Below are positions 52,222 through 61,407 of a stretch of DNA of 64,000 nt, piece after piece. How positions within the stretch are numbered: position 1 is the first letter of the stretch; every line of letters begins with the position of its first letter. The stretch is from Rummeliibacillus pycnus (GTDB lineage: Bacteria; Bacillota; Bacilli; Bacillales_A; Planococcaceae): NCBI RefSeq assembly GCF_002884495.1, contig NZ_KZ614145.1, forward strand, positions 3,548,423-3,612,422, in the 5' to 3' direction. A program made the translations under genes and the position numbers. Under the pieces are notes generated by a model. That model was given only the letters and a program-made list of their open reading frames with translations. It did no database searches and had not been told where the DNA came from.

Positions 52222-53142
52222 ATGGCTTTAAAGAAAATATGGCGTTGTGCAGTACCTGTTGCAACAGTATGGACATCACCAGCATCTGCACGTGATATTG
52301 ATCAACCAGGTATTGAAAATCCTGTACATCTCATAAAGTGGCTTGAAGCCTTACCCTATAAAGAAAGACTAGATTTATGTAATGCGAATCGTGTGCAAAC
52401 ACAACTACTTTATGGAGAAGAAGTAATTGTTGATGAAATAGTAGATGATTGGGCCAAGATTGTTGCCATTCAGCAGCCATCTCGTAAAGATCAAAGAGGA
52501 TACCCAGGATGGGTTCCTTTAACACAATTAATTGAAGGAATTGTTCCAGATTCACTAAAGTATGCTATTGTTACAGCTGATAAGGTTCAATTATGGTCAG
52601 AGGATAAACTGCCGTTAGTAGTACTACCATTCAACACAATTCTCCCGTTACGAGATGAGTGTGTAAAGTACTATCATGTTGATTCACCTAATGGTAATGC
52701 ATTACTAAGCAAAAATGGAGTAGCAATCACCTCAAGTAAAACAACTGGAAATCCTACCACTATGGAGCAGGCTGTTCTTAAAGGTACAGCATTTCTAGAT
52801 TTACCCTACCTCTGGGGGGGCATGTCATCGTACGGTTATGATTGCTCAGGTTTTACATATAACATGGCAAAGGCATCAGGCATCATTATTCCGCGCGATG
52901 CAGGAGAACAAAAAGAATCGGGAAAAGCCATTAACAAGGAAAATCAAAATGAATGGCACATAGGTGATTTACTATTTTTCGCAAATGACTATGGTAGAGC
53001 TGCCGTGAGACACGTAGGATTTTACTTTGGGGATGGGAAAATGATTCACTCTCCACAAACTGGAAAGACAGTCGAGATCATTCATTTAGCTGGAACAATA
53101 TTTGAAGAGGAGCTTTGTGGAGTAAGTCGATATCAAGCATAA
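52222..53142 (+). CDS. ykfC: NlpC/P60 murein-peptide endopeptidase YkfC
   Basis: A 306-residue gamma-D-Glu-diamino-acid endopeptidase that frees L-Ala-D-Glu. Two SH3b-like regions (about 10-110 and 115-165) precede the NlpC/P60 domain, whose catalytic Cys is in YDCSGFTYN and His in VRHVGFYFG. There is no signal peptide, so it acts on imported peptides in the cytoplasm, like YkfC. The ATG follows ykfB by one base. Confidence 0.93.
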   Translation: MALKKIWRCAVPVATVWTSPASARDIDQPGIENPVHLIKWLEALPYKERLDLCNANRVQTQLLYGEEVIVDEIVDDWAKIVAIQQPSRKDQRGYPGWVPLTQLIEGIVPDSLKYAIVTADKVQLWSEDKLPLVVLPFNTILPLRDECVKYYHVDSPNGNALLSKNGVAITSSKTTGNPTTMEQAVLKGTAFLDLPYLWGGMSSYGYDCSGFTYNMAKASGIIIPRDAGEQKESGKAINKENQNEWHIGDLLFFANDYGRAAVRHVGFYFGDGKMIHSPQTGKTVEIIHLAGTIFEEELCGVSRYQA

Positions 53143-53158
53143 CTGGGGTGAGGACATC

Positions 53159-54166
53159 ATGAACAAGGAAATATTAGTATCAGTAGAAAATTTAAAAAAA
53201 CATTTTGAACTAGGTAAAGGGAGTACACTAAAGGCAGTCAATGGTATCAGTTTTGATATTGTAAAAGGGGAAACATTTGGACTCGTAGGTGAATCTGGAT
53301 GTGGTAAATCGACTGCTGGTCGTACTATTTTAGGACTTTATAATCGAACGGATGGAAAGGTTTTATTTGAAGGCAAAGATGTTCATGAACAATCTGGTAA
53401 AGACCGCGATCAAATGCTGAAAAATATGCAGATGATTTTCCAAGATCCATATGCATCTTTAAACCCTAGGTCAACTGTTTTCGAAATTATTGCCGAACCA
53501 ATGGAAGTTCATGGTTTGTACAAAGATAAAAATAAATTACGTGAGCGTGTTTACGAACTATTGGAGGATGTCGGTTTAAATAGAGAGCATGCCAATCGTT
53601 ATCCGCATGAATTTTCAGGAGGCCAACGTCAAAGAATTGGTATTGCCAGAGCTCTTGCATTAGATCCTGAATTTATCATAGCTGATGAACCAATTTCAGC
53701 TTTAGATGTGTCGGTTCAAGCATCTGTTGTTAAACTATTACAACGATTGCAAAAAGAAAAAGAGCTAACTTATCTGTTTATCGCGCATGATTTATCCATG
53801 GTCAAATATATATCTAATCGTATTGGGGTTATGTACTTAGGACAGATGGTAGAATTAACGACATCACAGCAACTTTATCATGAGCCACTTCACCCATATA
53901 CACAAGCATTATTATCGGCAATTCCTATTCCTGATCCAGATATTGAGGAACAAAGAGAACGAATTATTTTAAAGGGAGAGTTACCAAGTCCTATTCATCC
54001 ACCATCAGGTTGTGTGTTCCATACGCGCTGTCCAATGGCACAAGAAGTCTGCAAACATCTTGAACCACGATGGTTGGAAAAAGAGCAAGGACATTTTGTG
54101 GCATGTCATCTTTATGATGATGAAGTAATGAAAGCCGAGAAAGAAGCTTCTACGACCATAATTTAA
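53159..54166 (+). CDS. ykfD: Oligopeptide ABC transporter ATPase YkfD
   Basis: A 335-residue ATPase (DppF/OppF type): Walker A GESGCGKST, signature FSGGQRQRIGIARAL, Walker B FIIADEPISALD, and C-terminal GCVFHTRCPMAQEVC. It likely forms the ATPase heterodimer with DppD. Last gene of the operon; a strong terminator follows. Confidence 0.93.
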   Translation: MNKEILVSVENLKKHFELGKGSTLKAVNGISFDIVKGETFGLVGESGCGKSTAGRTILGLYNRTDGKVLFEGKDVHEQSGKDRDQMLKNMQMIFQDPYASLNPRSTVFEIIAEPMEVHGLYKDKNKLRERVYELLEDVGLNREHANRYPHEFSGGQRQRIGIARALALDPEFIIADEPISALDVSVQASVVKLLQRLQKEKELTYLFIAHDLSMVKYISNRIGVMYLGQMVELTTSQQLYHEPLHPYTQALLSAIPIPDPDIEEQRERIILKGELPSPIHPPSGCVFHTRCPMAQEVCKHLEPRWLEKEQGHFVACHLYDDEVMKAEKEASTTII

Positions 54167-54178
54167 ATTAAAACTGTA

Positions 54179-54212
54179 AAGGAGATAGCCAAATAATTTG
54201 GCTATCTCCTTA
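54179..54212. terminator. Bidirectional terminator after ykfD
   Basis: AAGGAGATAGCCAAA and TTTGGCTATCTCCTT form a 15-bp perfect stem. It lies between convergent genes. Confidence 0.9.
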
Positions 54213-54246
54213 TGCTTAAGTCTGTTTAAAACTTCTACAAGTTTAG

Positions 54247-54939
54247 CTATATCTCGACTTGTGATTGATCTTTAGTAAGAAGTGCTGTTGTATAATCGCC
54301 ACCGTGAATTTGAGAAAACATCTTACCAGCAGCATTCAATAGCTCTGTACATTCCTTCTCGGATAACGATGGTCGAAGATAGAACAGTTGAATAGCCTCA
54401 GTTGTGTTTTCTGTAACCACTGTACGTTTAGAATCAACAAATGGACTTCCAAAAGGTCCTTGGGTATCTCGTGAGTAGGCAATATTTTTTAATGAATTAT
54501 AGCGACCATTTAACCCTTCATAGCCTGTTTCCTCATCACCAAGTGCAATAACTAGATCACCGTCTAGATTATTCATATCGTAAATGCCAATAGGAATTTC
54601 ATACTGAAGCGAGAAGAAATTATTCAGATCTACAGCAGAGTGATAGGGTGTTAAATAATTCTGTTTTGCAATTCGTCGCATTAAGCTTTCAGCAGAATGA
54701 CGATAGCGATTTGGATCTCCTCCTAAAGCTTTCCAAATAGCACGCCATTCTTTAATACCTGGTCTTTCTGTTACTGATTGTCCCTCTAATTCCAAATAAA
54801 GGTTTTCTTGATATAACTGTGTACGCCCTTTAATCATTTGAGGAGATTCTGATACTACAATTTTGGTATAATATATCATGCCGATTTTAAATGTTGGAAC
54901 TATATTTGTTAATGATGATTCCAATGTAAATTTAATCAT
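54247..54939 (-). CDS. B3/B4 tRNA-binding domain protein (PheT-related)
   Basis: A 230-residue protein. The segment GIKEWRAIWKALGGDPNRYRHSAESLMRR and the following SAVDLNNFFSLQYEIPIGIYDMNNL match the B3/B4 domain of the phenylalanyl-tRNA synthetase beta chain (residues W66, K70, P76, R79, D100-N102). Free-standing copies may edit mischarged tRNA or deacylate it. Substrate not known. Single gene. Confidence 0.85.
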   Translation of the reverse strand: MIKFTLESSLTNIVPTFKIGMIYYTKIVVSESPQMIKGRTQLYQENLYLELEGQSVTERPGIKEWRAIWKALGGDPNRYRHSAESLMRRIAKQNYLTPYHSAVDLNNFFSLQYEIPIGIYDMNNLDGDLVIALGDEETGYEGLNGRYNSLKNIAYSRDTQGPFGSPFVDSKRTVVTENTTEAIQLFYLRPSLSEKECTELLNAAGKMFSQIHGGDYTTALLTKDQSQVEI

Positions 54940-54998
54940 TATCCATCACCTAATCATATATTTTTTTCCAGTTTATCATAGAGAGGGAGTGAAACCAA

Positions 54999-56135
54999 AT
55001 GAACATCATCGAACTAAAGGAACAAGTAATTGCTTATGCTAAAAGCATCGGCATCGATAAAATTGGTTTTACTTCTGCTAATCCATTTCATGAATTAAAG
55101 AATCATTTACTTCGTCAACAAGAATTAGGCTATCAATCTGGCTTTGAAGAATCAGATATTGAAAAGCGGACAGAGCCAAAACTATTACTAGACGAAGCAG
55201 CAAGTATAATTGCAATCGCCATTGCCTATCCATCCAAAATGAAGAATGCACCCCAAGGTAAAAAAGGTGCGAGAAGAGGAATTTTCTGTCGTGCATCATG
55301 GGGAACAGATTATCATACAGTTTTACGTGAAAAACTCGCTCTAGTAGAAGCTTTTTTGCAGAAAAAAGTACCTGGCTGCCGACTACGCTCAATGGTTGAT
55401 ACTGGAGAATTGTCAGATAGGGCTGTGGCAGAACGGGCAGGAATCGGTTGGAGCGCAAAAAACTGTGCAGTCATCACACCTGAATTCGGCTCTTATGTCT
55501 ATTTAGGTGAAATCATTTCCGATTTGCCATTTGAAGCAGATGAACCGATGGAAGAACAATGTGGAGAATGTCGATTATGTTTAGATGTTTGCCCAACAGG
55601 TGCTCTTGTACAAGGAGGGCAGCTTAATTCCCAAAAGTGTGTAGCTTATTTAACACAGACGAAGGGTTTTTTACCAGATGAATATCGTGCTAAAATCGGG
55701 AACCGTATATATGGTTGTGATACATGTCAAACGGTTTGTCCAAAGAACAAAGGAAAACTGAATTGGATTCATGATGCACTTCAACCCGAACCTGAAATTG
55801 CAAAACCATTATTAGAACCTTTACTTACAATTTCGAATCGACAATTTAAAGAAACTTATGGTCATATTTCGGGTTCTTGGAGAGGGAAAAAACCAATTCA
55901 ACGAAATGCAATTATTGCATTAGCTCATTTTAAAGAAACTTCAGCTCTCCCTTCTTTAATAGAAGTTTTTCAGAAAGATGAACGTCCTGTGATCCGAGGT
56001 ACTGCTGCATGGGCAATTGGTAAAATTGGTGGAGAAGGAATAAAAGAAGTATTACAACAAGGCTTAGTTTATGAAAAAGATGAAGAAGTACGATTGGAAA
56101 TTCAAAAAGGCTTATCATTATTAGCAGAAAAATAA
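54999..56135 (+). CDS. queG: Epoxyqueuosine reductase QueG
   Basis: A 378-residue cobalamin-dependent enzyme that performs the last step of queuosine synthesis in tRNA. The N-terminal part contains RGIFCRASWGTDYH and DTGELSDRAVAERAGIGW with key residues D, E and R. Two 4Fe-4S motifs are CGECRLCLDVCPTG and CDTCQTVCPKNKG. The C-terminal HEAT-like repeats (ALPSLIEVFQKDERPVIRGT) complete the long form. It is followed at 15 bp by trmL. Confidence 0.96.
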   Translation: MNIIELKEQVIAYAKSIGIDKIGFTSANPFHELKNHLLRQQELGYQSGFEESDIEKRTEPKLLLDEAASIIAIAIAYPSKMKNAPQGKKGARRGIFCRASWGTDYHTVLREKLALVEAFLQKKVPGCRLRSMVDTGELSDRAVAERAGIGWSAKNCAVITPEFGSYVYLGEIISDLPFEADEPMEEQCGECRLCLDVCPTGALVQGGQLNSQKCVAYLTQTKGFLPDEYRAKIGNRIYGCDTCQTVCPKNKGKLNWIHDALQPEPEIAKPLLEPLLTISNRQFKETYGHISGSWRGKKPIQRNAIIALAHFKETSALPSLIEVFQKDERPVIRGTAAWAIGKIGGEGIKEVLQQGLVYEKDEEVRLEIQKGLSLLAEK

Positions 56136-56150
56136 AGGAAGTGTCTCGAA

Positions 56151-56624
56151 GTGTCTTTACACATCGTATTATATCAACCAGAAATTCCAGCTAACACAGG
56201 TAATATTGCAAGAACTTGTGCAGGAACAAATACACATCTACATCTAATTCGTCCATTAGGATTTTCAACTGACGATAAAATGTTAAAAAGAGCTGGTTTA
56301 GATTACTGGCATAGCGTTAATATCACATACTATGATTCGGTAGAAGAATTTTACGAGAAGAATGCTGGTGGTTCAATTTACTATATTGAAACGTTTGGTA
56401 CAAAACCCTATTCTGATTTTGACTTTAGTAATCCTGAAGAAGAGATTTACTTTATGTTCGGAAAAGAAACAACCGGTATCCCAAAAGAATTAATACAGGA
56501 TCATCAAGATAAATGTTTACGAATTCCACAAAGTGAAAATGTACGGTCATTGAATTTATCAAATACAGCAGCAATTGTTATATTTGAAGCATTACGCCAA
56601 CAAGGTTTTAGAGGAATGCACTAA
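56151..56624 (+). CDS. trmL: tRNA (cytidine(34)-2'-O)-methyltransferase TrmL
   Basis: A 157-residue SPOUT-family enzyme that methylates the wobble ribose of certain leucine tRNAs. Motifs are YQPEIPANTGNIARTCAGT, MFGKETTGIPKEL and LRIPQSENVRSLNLSNTAAI with key residues N18, R21, G105, E107 and N133. GTG start with AAAGGAAG upstream. It forms a tRNA-modification pair with queG. Confidence 0.95.
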   Translation: MSLHIVLYQPEIPANTGNIARTCAGTNTHLHLIRPLGFSTDDKMLKRAGLDYWHSVNITYYDSVEEFYEKNAGGSIYYIETFGTKPYSDFDFSNPEEEIYFMFGKETTGIPKELIQDHQDKCLRIPQSENVRSLNLSNTAAIVIFEALRQQGFRGMH

Positions 56625-56636
56625 TCATTTCTAACT

Positions 56637-56674
56637 AAAAAGAGGGCAACCCAGGTGGGTTGCCCTCTTTTTAG
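56637..56674. terminator. Terminator after trmL
   Basis: AAAAAGAGGGCAACCC and GGGTTGCCCTCTTTTT form a 16-bp perfect stem, usable in both directions. Confidence 0.93.
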
Positions 56675-56682
56675 ATAAAAAA

Positions 56683-56775
56683 TTATTTAGAAGTACTTTG
56701 TTTATCTTCATATCCAGCAGTGAAGATTGCAGTTAAGAAAGCCAAAATAACACCAAGAATTAATAATAATTTCAT
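56683..56775 (-). CDS. Tiny single-span membrane protein
   Basis: A 30-residue frame: a hydrophobic helix (MKLLLILGVILAFLTAIFTA) followed by GYEDKQSTSK. TAGGGGGG lies 7-8 nt before the ATG and a terminator follows, so it is a credible gene despite its size. Function unknown. Confidence 0.6.
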   Translation of the reverse strand: MKLLLILGVILAFLTAIFTAGYEDKQSTSK

Positions 56776-56962
56776 GGAAGTACCCCCCTAATAAAATGAA
56801 AAAGTTCTCTTACAAGTATAGCCTAATTTGTTGGAAAATGATACATGAATGGTAATTATTATATGGCGGAAATGCGTCAATGTTTTTATATAACCTAGTA
56901 TGCATAATGCTGATCTTAATAGGGTATAGCTAACTAAAGACAAGCAAAAAGGAGATTTTGAG

Positions 56963-57118
56963 ATGGAAAAAGAAAAACGACAAACTGAAAATGGATCTAT
57001 GGCAACTTCTTTTGAGCAAGTGCAAGAATTAGGAAAACAAATGGAAAAGAGACGTGAGGAAACTGAATTAGAAGATGTTGGACGTGAACAAGATCCTGAA
57101 CAATTCGATAATGAATAA
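56963..57118 (+). CDS. Small acidic hydrophilic protein
   Basis: A 51-residue, highly charged protein (MEKEKRQTENGSMATSFEQV... ending EQFDNE). AAAGGAG precedes the ATG, and a terminator follows directly. No family recognised; the composition suggests a disordered or coiled small protein of the kind often made during stress or sporulation in Bacillaceae, which is only a guess. Confidence 0.65.
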   Translation: MEKEKRQTENGSMATSFEQVQELGKQMEKRREETELEDVGREQDPEQFDNE

Positions 57119-57153
57119 AAAGAGGTATCCCAATATTCGGGACACCTCTTTTC
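57117..57153. terminator. Terminator between the small acidic protein and the permease
   Basis: AAAAGAGGTATCCC and GGGACACCTCTTTT arms with one mismatch. It serves both convergent genes. Confidence 0.9.
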
Positions 57154-57155
57154 TA

Positions 57156-58457
57156 TTAATGATGTAAGAAAAATAGTTGAATGGCAAATAATATTGCAAA
57201 AATATATAACAATAGATGAACTTTTTTTGCTTCGCCTGTTACGATTTTTAATATAGGATAAGCGATAAAACCAAAAGCAATCCCAGTTGAAATGCTTGAT
57301 GTTAAAGGCATGATTAAAATGATCAGGAAGGCAGGGAAAGCTTCATCAAATTGATGCCATTCAATCTCTTTTACGGAAGAAATCATTAATGTACCGACAA
57401 TTACTAGTGTTGGAGAAGTGATTGCAGCAACACCAGAAACAGCTCCTACTAAAGGTCCAAAGAAGGAGGCGATGATAAATAAGATAGCAACAGTTAATGT
57501 GGTTAAACCTGTACGACCACCTGCAGCAACACCAGCAGAAGATTCTATAAATGCGGATGTTGGACTTGTACCAAACATAGAACCTATTGTTGTACCAAGT
57601 GAATCTGCTAAAAGTGCTTTACGAGCACGAGGTAATTGGTTACCTTTCATCAGACCAGCTTGCTTCATAATTCCGACAAGAGTGCCAGTTGTATCAAATA
57701 ACGTCACTAAGATGAATGAGAAAACGACACTATATAATCCGTAATGGATAACGTCGCCAAAGGCATCAAGTGGATTCCATATTAGAATACCTTGTGGTAA
57801 ATGAGGTTTAGCTATAATGTGATCAATTTTTAATTGACCCGTAAATGCTGCAACAATTCCTGTAACAACCATTCCAATAAATAGAGCACCTCTTACATTA
57901 CGAACAATTAAGATAACTGTAATGATTAAACCAAATAAGGTTAACATGACGCCAGGAGATGTTAAATCTCCTAGTGATACTAAATTACTTTCATTTGCAA
58001 CAATTACTTTCCCCATTCGTAATCCAAGAAAAGCGATGAATAATCCGATACCTGCTGTAATCGCACGTTTTAAGTTTTCAGGAATTGCAGTAATTAGTTT
58101 TGCACGAAGCGGTGTTAAGGATAGAATGATGAAAATAATACCTGCAACAAAAACAGATGAAAAAGCAGTCAAATAGTCAATTTTTCCTTCAGACGCTAAA
58201 ACTACTGAATATGTGAAATATGCGTTTAAGCCCATTCCTGGTGCAACAGCGATTGGATAGTTAGCACACAATGCCATCCATAATGTACCAACAACAGCAG
58301 AAATAATAGTAGCCATAAATACTTGGTCGACAGGCACACCAGCTTCATGTAAGATAACTGGATTCACGATAATAATATATACCATGGTAAGAAACGTTGT
58401 AATACCAGCAATCAATTCAGTTTTAACGTTTGTACCATTTTCCTTCAGATGAAACAA
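57156..58457 (-). CDS. NCS2-family purine permease (PbuG/PbuO, AzgA type)
   Basis: A 433-residue transporter with about 12-14 membrane spans: AGITTFLTMVYIIIVNP at the start, YPIAVAPGMGLNAYFTYSV, and GTSPTSAFIESSAGVAAGGRTG, all typical of AzgA-type hypoxanthine/guanine permeases. Start is TTG with AGAAGG upstream. A PurR operator lies right before it, which supports purine uptake. I see no purine riboswitch in the short leader. Confidence 0.9.
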   Translation of the reverse strand: MFHLKENGTNVKTELIAGITTFLTMVYIIIVNPVILHEAGVPVDQVFMATIISAVVGTLWMALCANYPIAVAPGMGLNAYFTYSVVLASEGKIDYLTAFSSVFVAGIIFIILSLTPLRAKLITAIPENLKRAITAGIGLFIAFLGLRMGKVIVANESNLVSLGDLTSPGVMLTLFGLIITVILIVRNVRGALFIGMVVTGIVAAFTGQLKIDHIIAKPHLPQGILIWNPLDAFGDVIHYGLYSVVFSFILVTLFDTTGTLVGIMKQAGLMKGNQLPRARKALLADSLGTTIGSMFGTSPTSAFIESSAGVAAGGRTGLTTLTVAILFIIASFFGPLVGAVSGVAAITSPTLVIVGTLMISSVKEIEWHQFDEAFPAFLIILIMPLTSSISTGIAFGFIAYPILKIVTGEAKKVHLLLYIFAILFAIQLFFLHH

Positions 58458-58475
58458 TGAAATACCTTCTTTCTA

Positions 58476-58519
58476 AAATCCGAACATTTAAAACAACATT
58501 AAATATAATATTCGTTTAT
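58476..58519 (-). promoter_or_regulatory. PurR operator (two inverted PurBoxes)
   Basis: AAATCCGAACATT (58476-58488) fits the PurBox AWWWCCGAACWWT at every position. AATATTCGTTTAT (58507-58519) fits the reverse orientation at 11 of 13 positions. The pair is separated by 18 bp, close to the usual PurR spacing, and lies about 20 bp upstream of the permease. Confidence 0.75.
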
Positions 58520-58611
58520 ATTTAGGATTGCAACCTTTTAGAAAAAGTCGTTATTCTCGAAATACTTCGACAATATTTGTATAATATTATTACCCAAAAG
58601 GAGGTCATAAC

Positions 58612-59439
58612 ATGTACTCAATTACATCTACAAAAACATTACATAATGGTATTGAAATGCCTCGCTTCGGATTAGGTGTATATAAAATGGATGATCCGGA
58701 AGTAGCGTATAATTCAATAATAAAAGCACTAGACACTGGTTATATTGCAGTGGATACAGCAGCATTTTATAACAACGAGCAACAAGTTGGGGAAGCTCTT
58801 CGTGCATCGGATCTAAAAAGAGAGGATCTATTCATCACTTCAAAAGTATGGAATACAGACCAAGGCTATGATGAAACGTTAAGAGCGTTTGAGAAAACTT
58901 TGAGGGCTCTCAATACAGATTATTTAGATTTATATTTAACACACTGGCCTGTCCCAGAGAAATTCACGGAGACATATCGAGCAATTGAAAGATTATATGA
59001 TGAAAAACTAATCAAATCAACAGGTGTTTCAAATCATGAAATTCATCATCTTGAGAAACTATTTACTACAGCTAATATCAAACCAATGGTCAATCAAATA
59101 GAACTGCATCCCTACCTTTCACAAGTAGAATTACGTAACTTTTGCAAAACAAATGATATTGTCATTACTGCATGGTCACCGCTAGGTCGTGGGAAAGTTC
59201 TTCAAGATGAAACAATAAAAGCAATCGGAGAAAAATATGGCAAGTCAATTGCTCAAACAATTATCCGTTGGCATTTACAAAGTGACCATATTGTCATACC
59301 GAAATCCGTCACACCGAGCCGTATAGAAGAAAACGCAAATGTATTTGATTTTGAACTAACAGCAGAAGATATGGCATCAATTGATGCACTTAATCGCAAC
59401 GAACGATTCGGTTCACATCCAGATCATTTTAAGTTCTAA
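58612..59439 (+). CDS. Aldo/keto reductase
   Basis: A 275-residue NADPH-dependent reductase, similar to the YvgN/YtbE type. The catalytic tetrad is visible: Asp in VDTAAFYNNE, Tyr in the same stretch, Lys in FITSKVWN and His in YLTHWPVP. The cofactor motif IPKSVTPSRIEENANVFDF is present with key residues K, S, R. AAAGGAGG precedes the ATG. Likely detoxifies small aldehydes such as methylglyoxal. Confidence 0.93.
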   Translation: MYSITSTKTLHNGIEMPRFGLGVYKMDDPEVAYNSIIKALDTGYIAVDTAAFYNNEQQVGEALRASDLKREDLFITSKVWNTDQGYDETLRAFEKTLRALNTDYLDLYLTHWPVPEKFTETYRAIERLYDEKLIKSTGVSNHEIHHLEKLFTTANIKPMVNQIELHPYLSQVELRNFCKTNDIVITAWSPLGRGKVLQDETIKAIGEKYGKSIAQTIIRWHLQSDHIVIPKSVTPSRIEENANVFDFELTAEDMASIDALNRNERFGSHPDHFKF

Positions 59440-59465
59440 TTGTTTGCATTTAAAATTAACTCAAA

Positions 59466-59508
59466 AGACAACTTTTTATTCAAATCTAAATGAAAAGTTG
59501 TTTTTTTA
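59466..59508 (+). terminator. Terminator after the aldo/keto reductase gene
   Basis: ACAACTTTT and AAAAGTTGT arms followed by TTTTTTATATG. Confidence 0.85.
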
Positions 59509-59596
59509 TATGATTCATCTGGATATTTTTAGTAGTTACCCTAGATATTTAGTAATAAAATAAAGGTATTATATGAATGAAAAGAGGTAGAAATCG

Positions 59597-60931
59597 TTGG
59601 AAATATTAGTAGATCGCGTACAGCATACGAGAAATACCCTACGTAAACATATGCTCGAAACGGTATTCAATGAATTTGATGTAGAATGTATGCAATTAGA
59701 TAAAGACAAACGAAAAGTAAAATATGGGGAAATGATGGAGAGCCCTTTCCGTTTTTTCCGTGGAAGTGCGTATCTGTTTTATTATGATGTGACTAAGATG
59801 CCATTTCCATTTCATACACCTAAAGATAAGCCAGCATGGATTCAAGGTGATTTGCACATGGATAATTTTGGATGTTTTCAAAATGAAATAGGCGAAATTG
59901 TATATGATGTCAATGATTTTGATGAAGGGTATGTAGGTTCATACTTGTATGATGTTTTTCGAATGGCTGTTAGTATTGCCTTATATACAGATGCAGAGGG
60001 GTTAAATGAGGACGAACAAAAGGATCGTATAATCCATTACTTAAATAGTTATTACAAGCAATTACAACGCTTTAAGAAAAATTTAGATGATCCATTGATG
60101 TTAACATTTACAAAAGAGAATACTAAAGGCCCTGTAAAAAAAGTATTGAAGAAACTTGGAAAAAGACAACGTGATTATTTATTAACAGATATTACGAATA
60201 TGAATGAAGAAGGTAAGCGAGTTTTCAATTGGAACGAAGAAATTCACTCCGTTACAGATGAAGAATTGGAGAAAATAAGAGATGTGATGAAGAAATATTT
60301 CGTGACGATTGATGCGGATAATAAGCAAGATCCTTCACATTATCAAGTAAAGGATGTTGCAAGAAAGTATGGAACCGGAACTGCTTCTATAGGGTTAAGC
60401 CGATACTATATTCTTATCGAGGGTGGTCAAGAAGCTGGAGGAATTGATGATTTAGTATTAGAAATGAAAGAAGTGCGAACTTCTATTCCTGCTTATTTCT
60501 TACCTTATAGTCCAGTATTCTGGGAAAAACATGCACATCAAGGGGAACGGGTGGTTGCAACACAAAAAGCAATGCACCATTTAGAAGATCCTTATCTTGG
60601 GTATGTCACCATGGATAATAAACATTTTTATATCCGAGAACGTTCACCTTATAAAAAGAAAGTAAAAGCAGATAAGCTGTTAACCTTGAAAGATTATGAT
60701 CAAACACTAAAAATTATGGGACGTGTTACGGCAAAAATTCATGCAAGAGCTGATGCAGACATTGAATCTGTACTTTTAACACATCATAGTGAGATTGAAA
60801 TCATAAAAGCCATTGGTAATGTTGATCAATTTGTCCGCGATATTACATATGCTGCTTTAAATTATAAGAATCAAGTAAAAGATGATTACACATTGTTCTG
60901 CCAATGGGTTGAAGGAAAATTCAAAAAATAA
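59597..60931 (+). CDS. DUF2252 family protein
   Basis: A 444-residue protein. FFRGSAYLFYYD and WIQGDLHMDNFGCF, then YDVNDFDEGYVGSYLYDVFRMAVS, are the conserved DUF2252 motifs, which resemble the catalytic and metal-binding loops of aminoglycoside-phosphotransferase-like kinases (H-x-D-N-F and D-x-N-D-F-D-E). The phosphate acceptor is unknown. TTG start with AGAGG upstream. Single gene. Confidence 0.88.
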   Translation: MEILVDRVQHTRNTLRKHMLETVFNEFDVECMQLDKDKRKVKYGEMMESPFRFFRGSAYLFYYDVTKMPFPFHTPKDKPAWIQGDLHMDNFGCFQNEIGEIVYDVNDFDEGYVGSYLYDVFRMAVSIALYTDAEGLNEDEQKDRIIHYLNSYYKQLQRFKKNLDDPLMLTFTKENTKGPVKKVLKKLGKRQRDYLLTDITNMNEEGKRVFNWNEEIHSVTDEELEKIRDVMKKYFVTIDADNKQDPSHYQVKDVARKYGTGTASIGLSRYYILIEGGQEAGGIDDLVLEMKEVRTSIPAYFLPYSPVFWEKHAHQGERVVATQKAMHHLEDPYLGYVTMDNKHFYIRERSPYKKKVKADKLLTLKDYDQTLKIMGRVTAKIHARADADIESVLLTHHSEIEIIKAIGNVDQFVRDITYAALNYKNQVKDDYTLFCQWVEGKFKK

Positions 60932-61407
60932 ATAACTTCGTATTGAAAAGGGACTGTCAAATAAGTCTATATTGAGGAAAATATTGTGTTTTTAACTGTT
61001 AGAAACTTGCTTTTTCTTGACTGACTTAATTTCATTATGTTAATAAGTACATTGATTAGAGTGAATGACCAATGAAAAAGTAAAATTAGCAAGATTTTTA
61101 TGATAAAAATTTTCTATTACAATCTTAGTTGAAGTGGAATTAGCGTAGAGTCCTCGAAAATGCATTCGCATTTTCTTCGTGCGATGTTCATTCAGTGAAG
61201 TTCATTCAATGTCCTGTGGGAAAACGGACTAGACGAGACTCCACAGGAACGAGGACGAGGAGGCTCGTCAGTTCGCCCACGGAAAGCGGAGCTAATTCCA
61301 CTTCATTCAATAGCAGATATTACTATAAACTTTTGTGTTACTACACTTGTGGAACGAAACACTTATTACTTATCGGACAGCTCTTTTTAATAAAGGATGT
61401 AATTTCG
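60932..61407. other. Gene-free region with a structured repeat
   Basis: About 475 bp. The first 200 bp are AT-rich with no feature seen; the rest is taken up mainly by the 174-bp inverted-repeat element (61131-61304). Confidence 0.6.
61131..61304. repeat. 174-bp structured repeat with 14-bp terminal inverted repeats
   Basis: GAAGTGGAATTAGC at the left end is perfectly inverted as GCTAATTCCACTTC at the right end. Inside are further stems: GAAAATGC/GCATTTTC, CCTGTGG/CCACAGG (61213-61219, 61241-61247) and GACGAG/CTCGTC. GC content is well above the flanks. The internal wording (agactccacagg, gaggaggctcgtcagttcgccc) resembles dispersed repeats of Bacillaceae genomes. It has no coding capacity, so a MITE-like or structured-RNA repeat. 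Confidence 0.75.
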
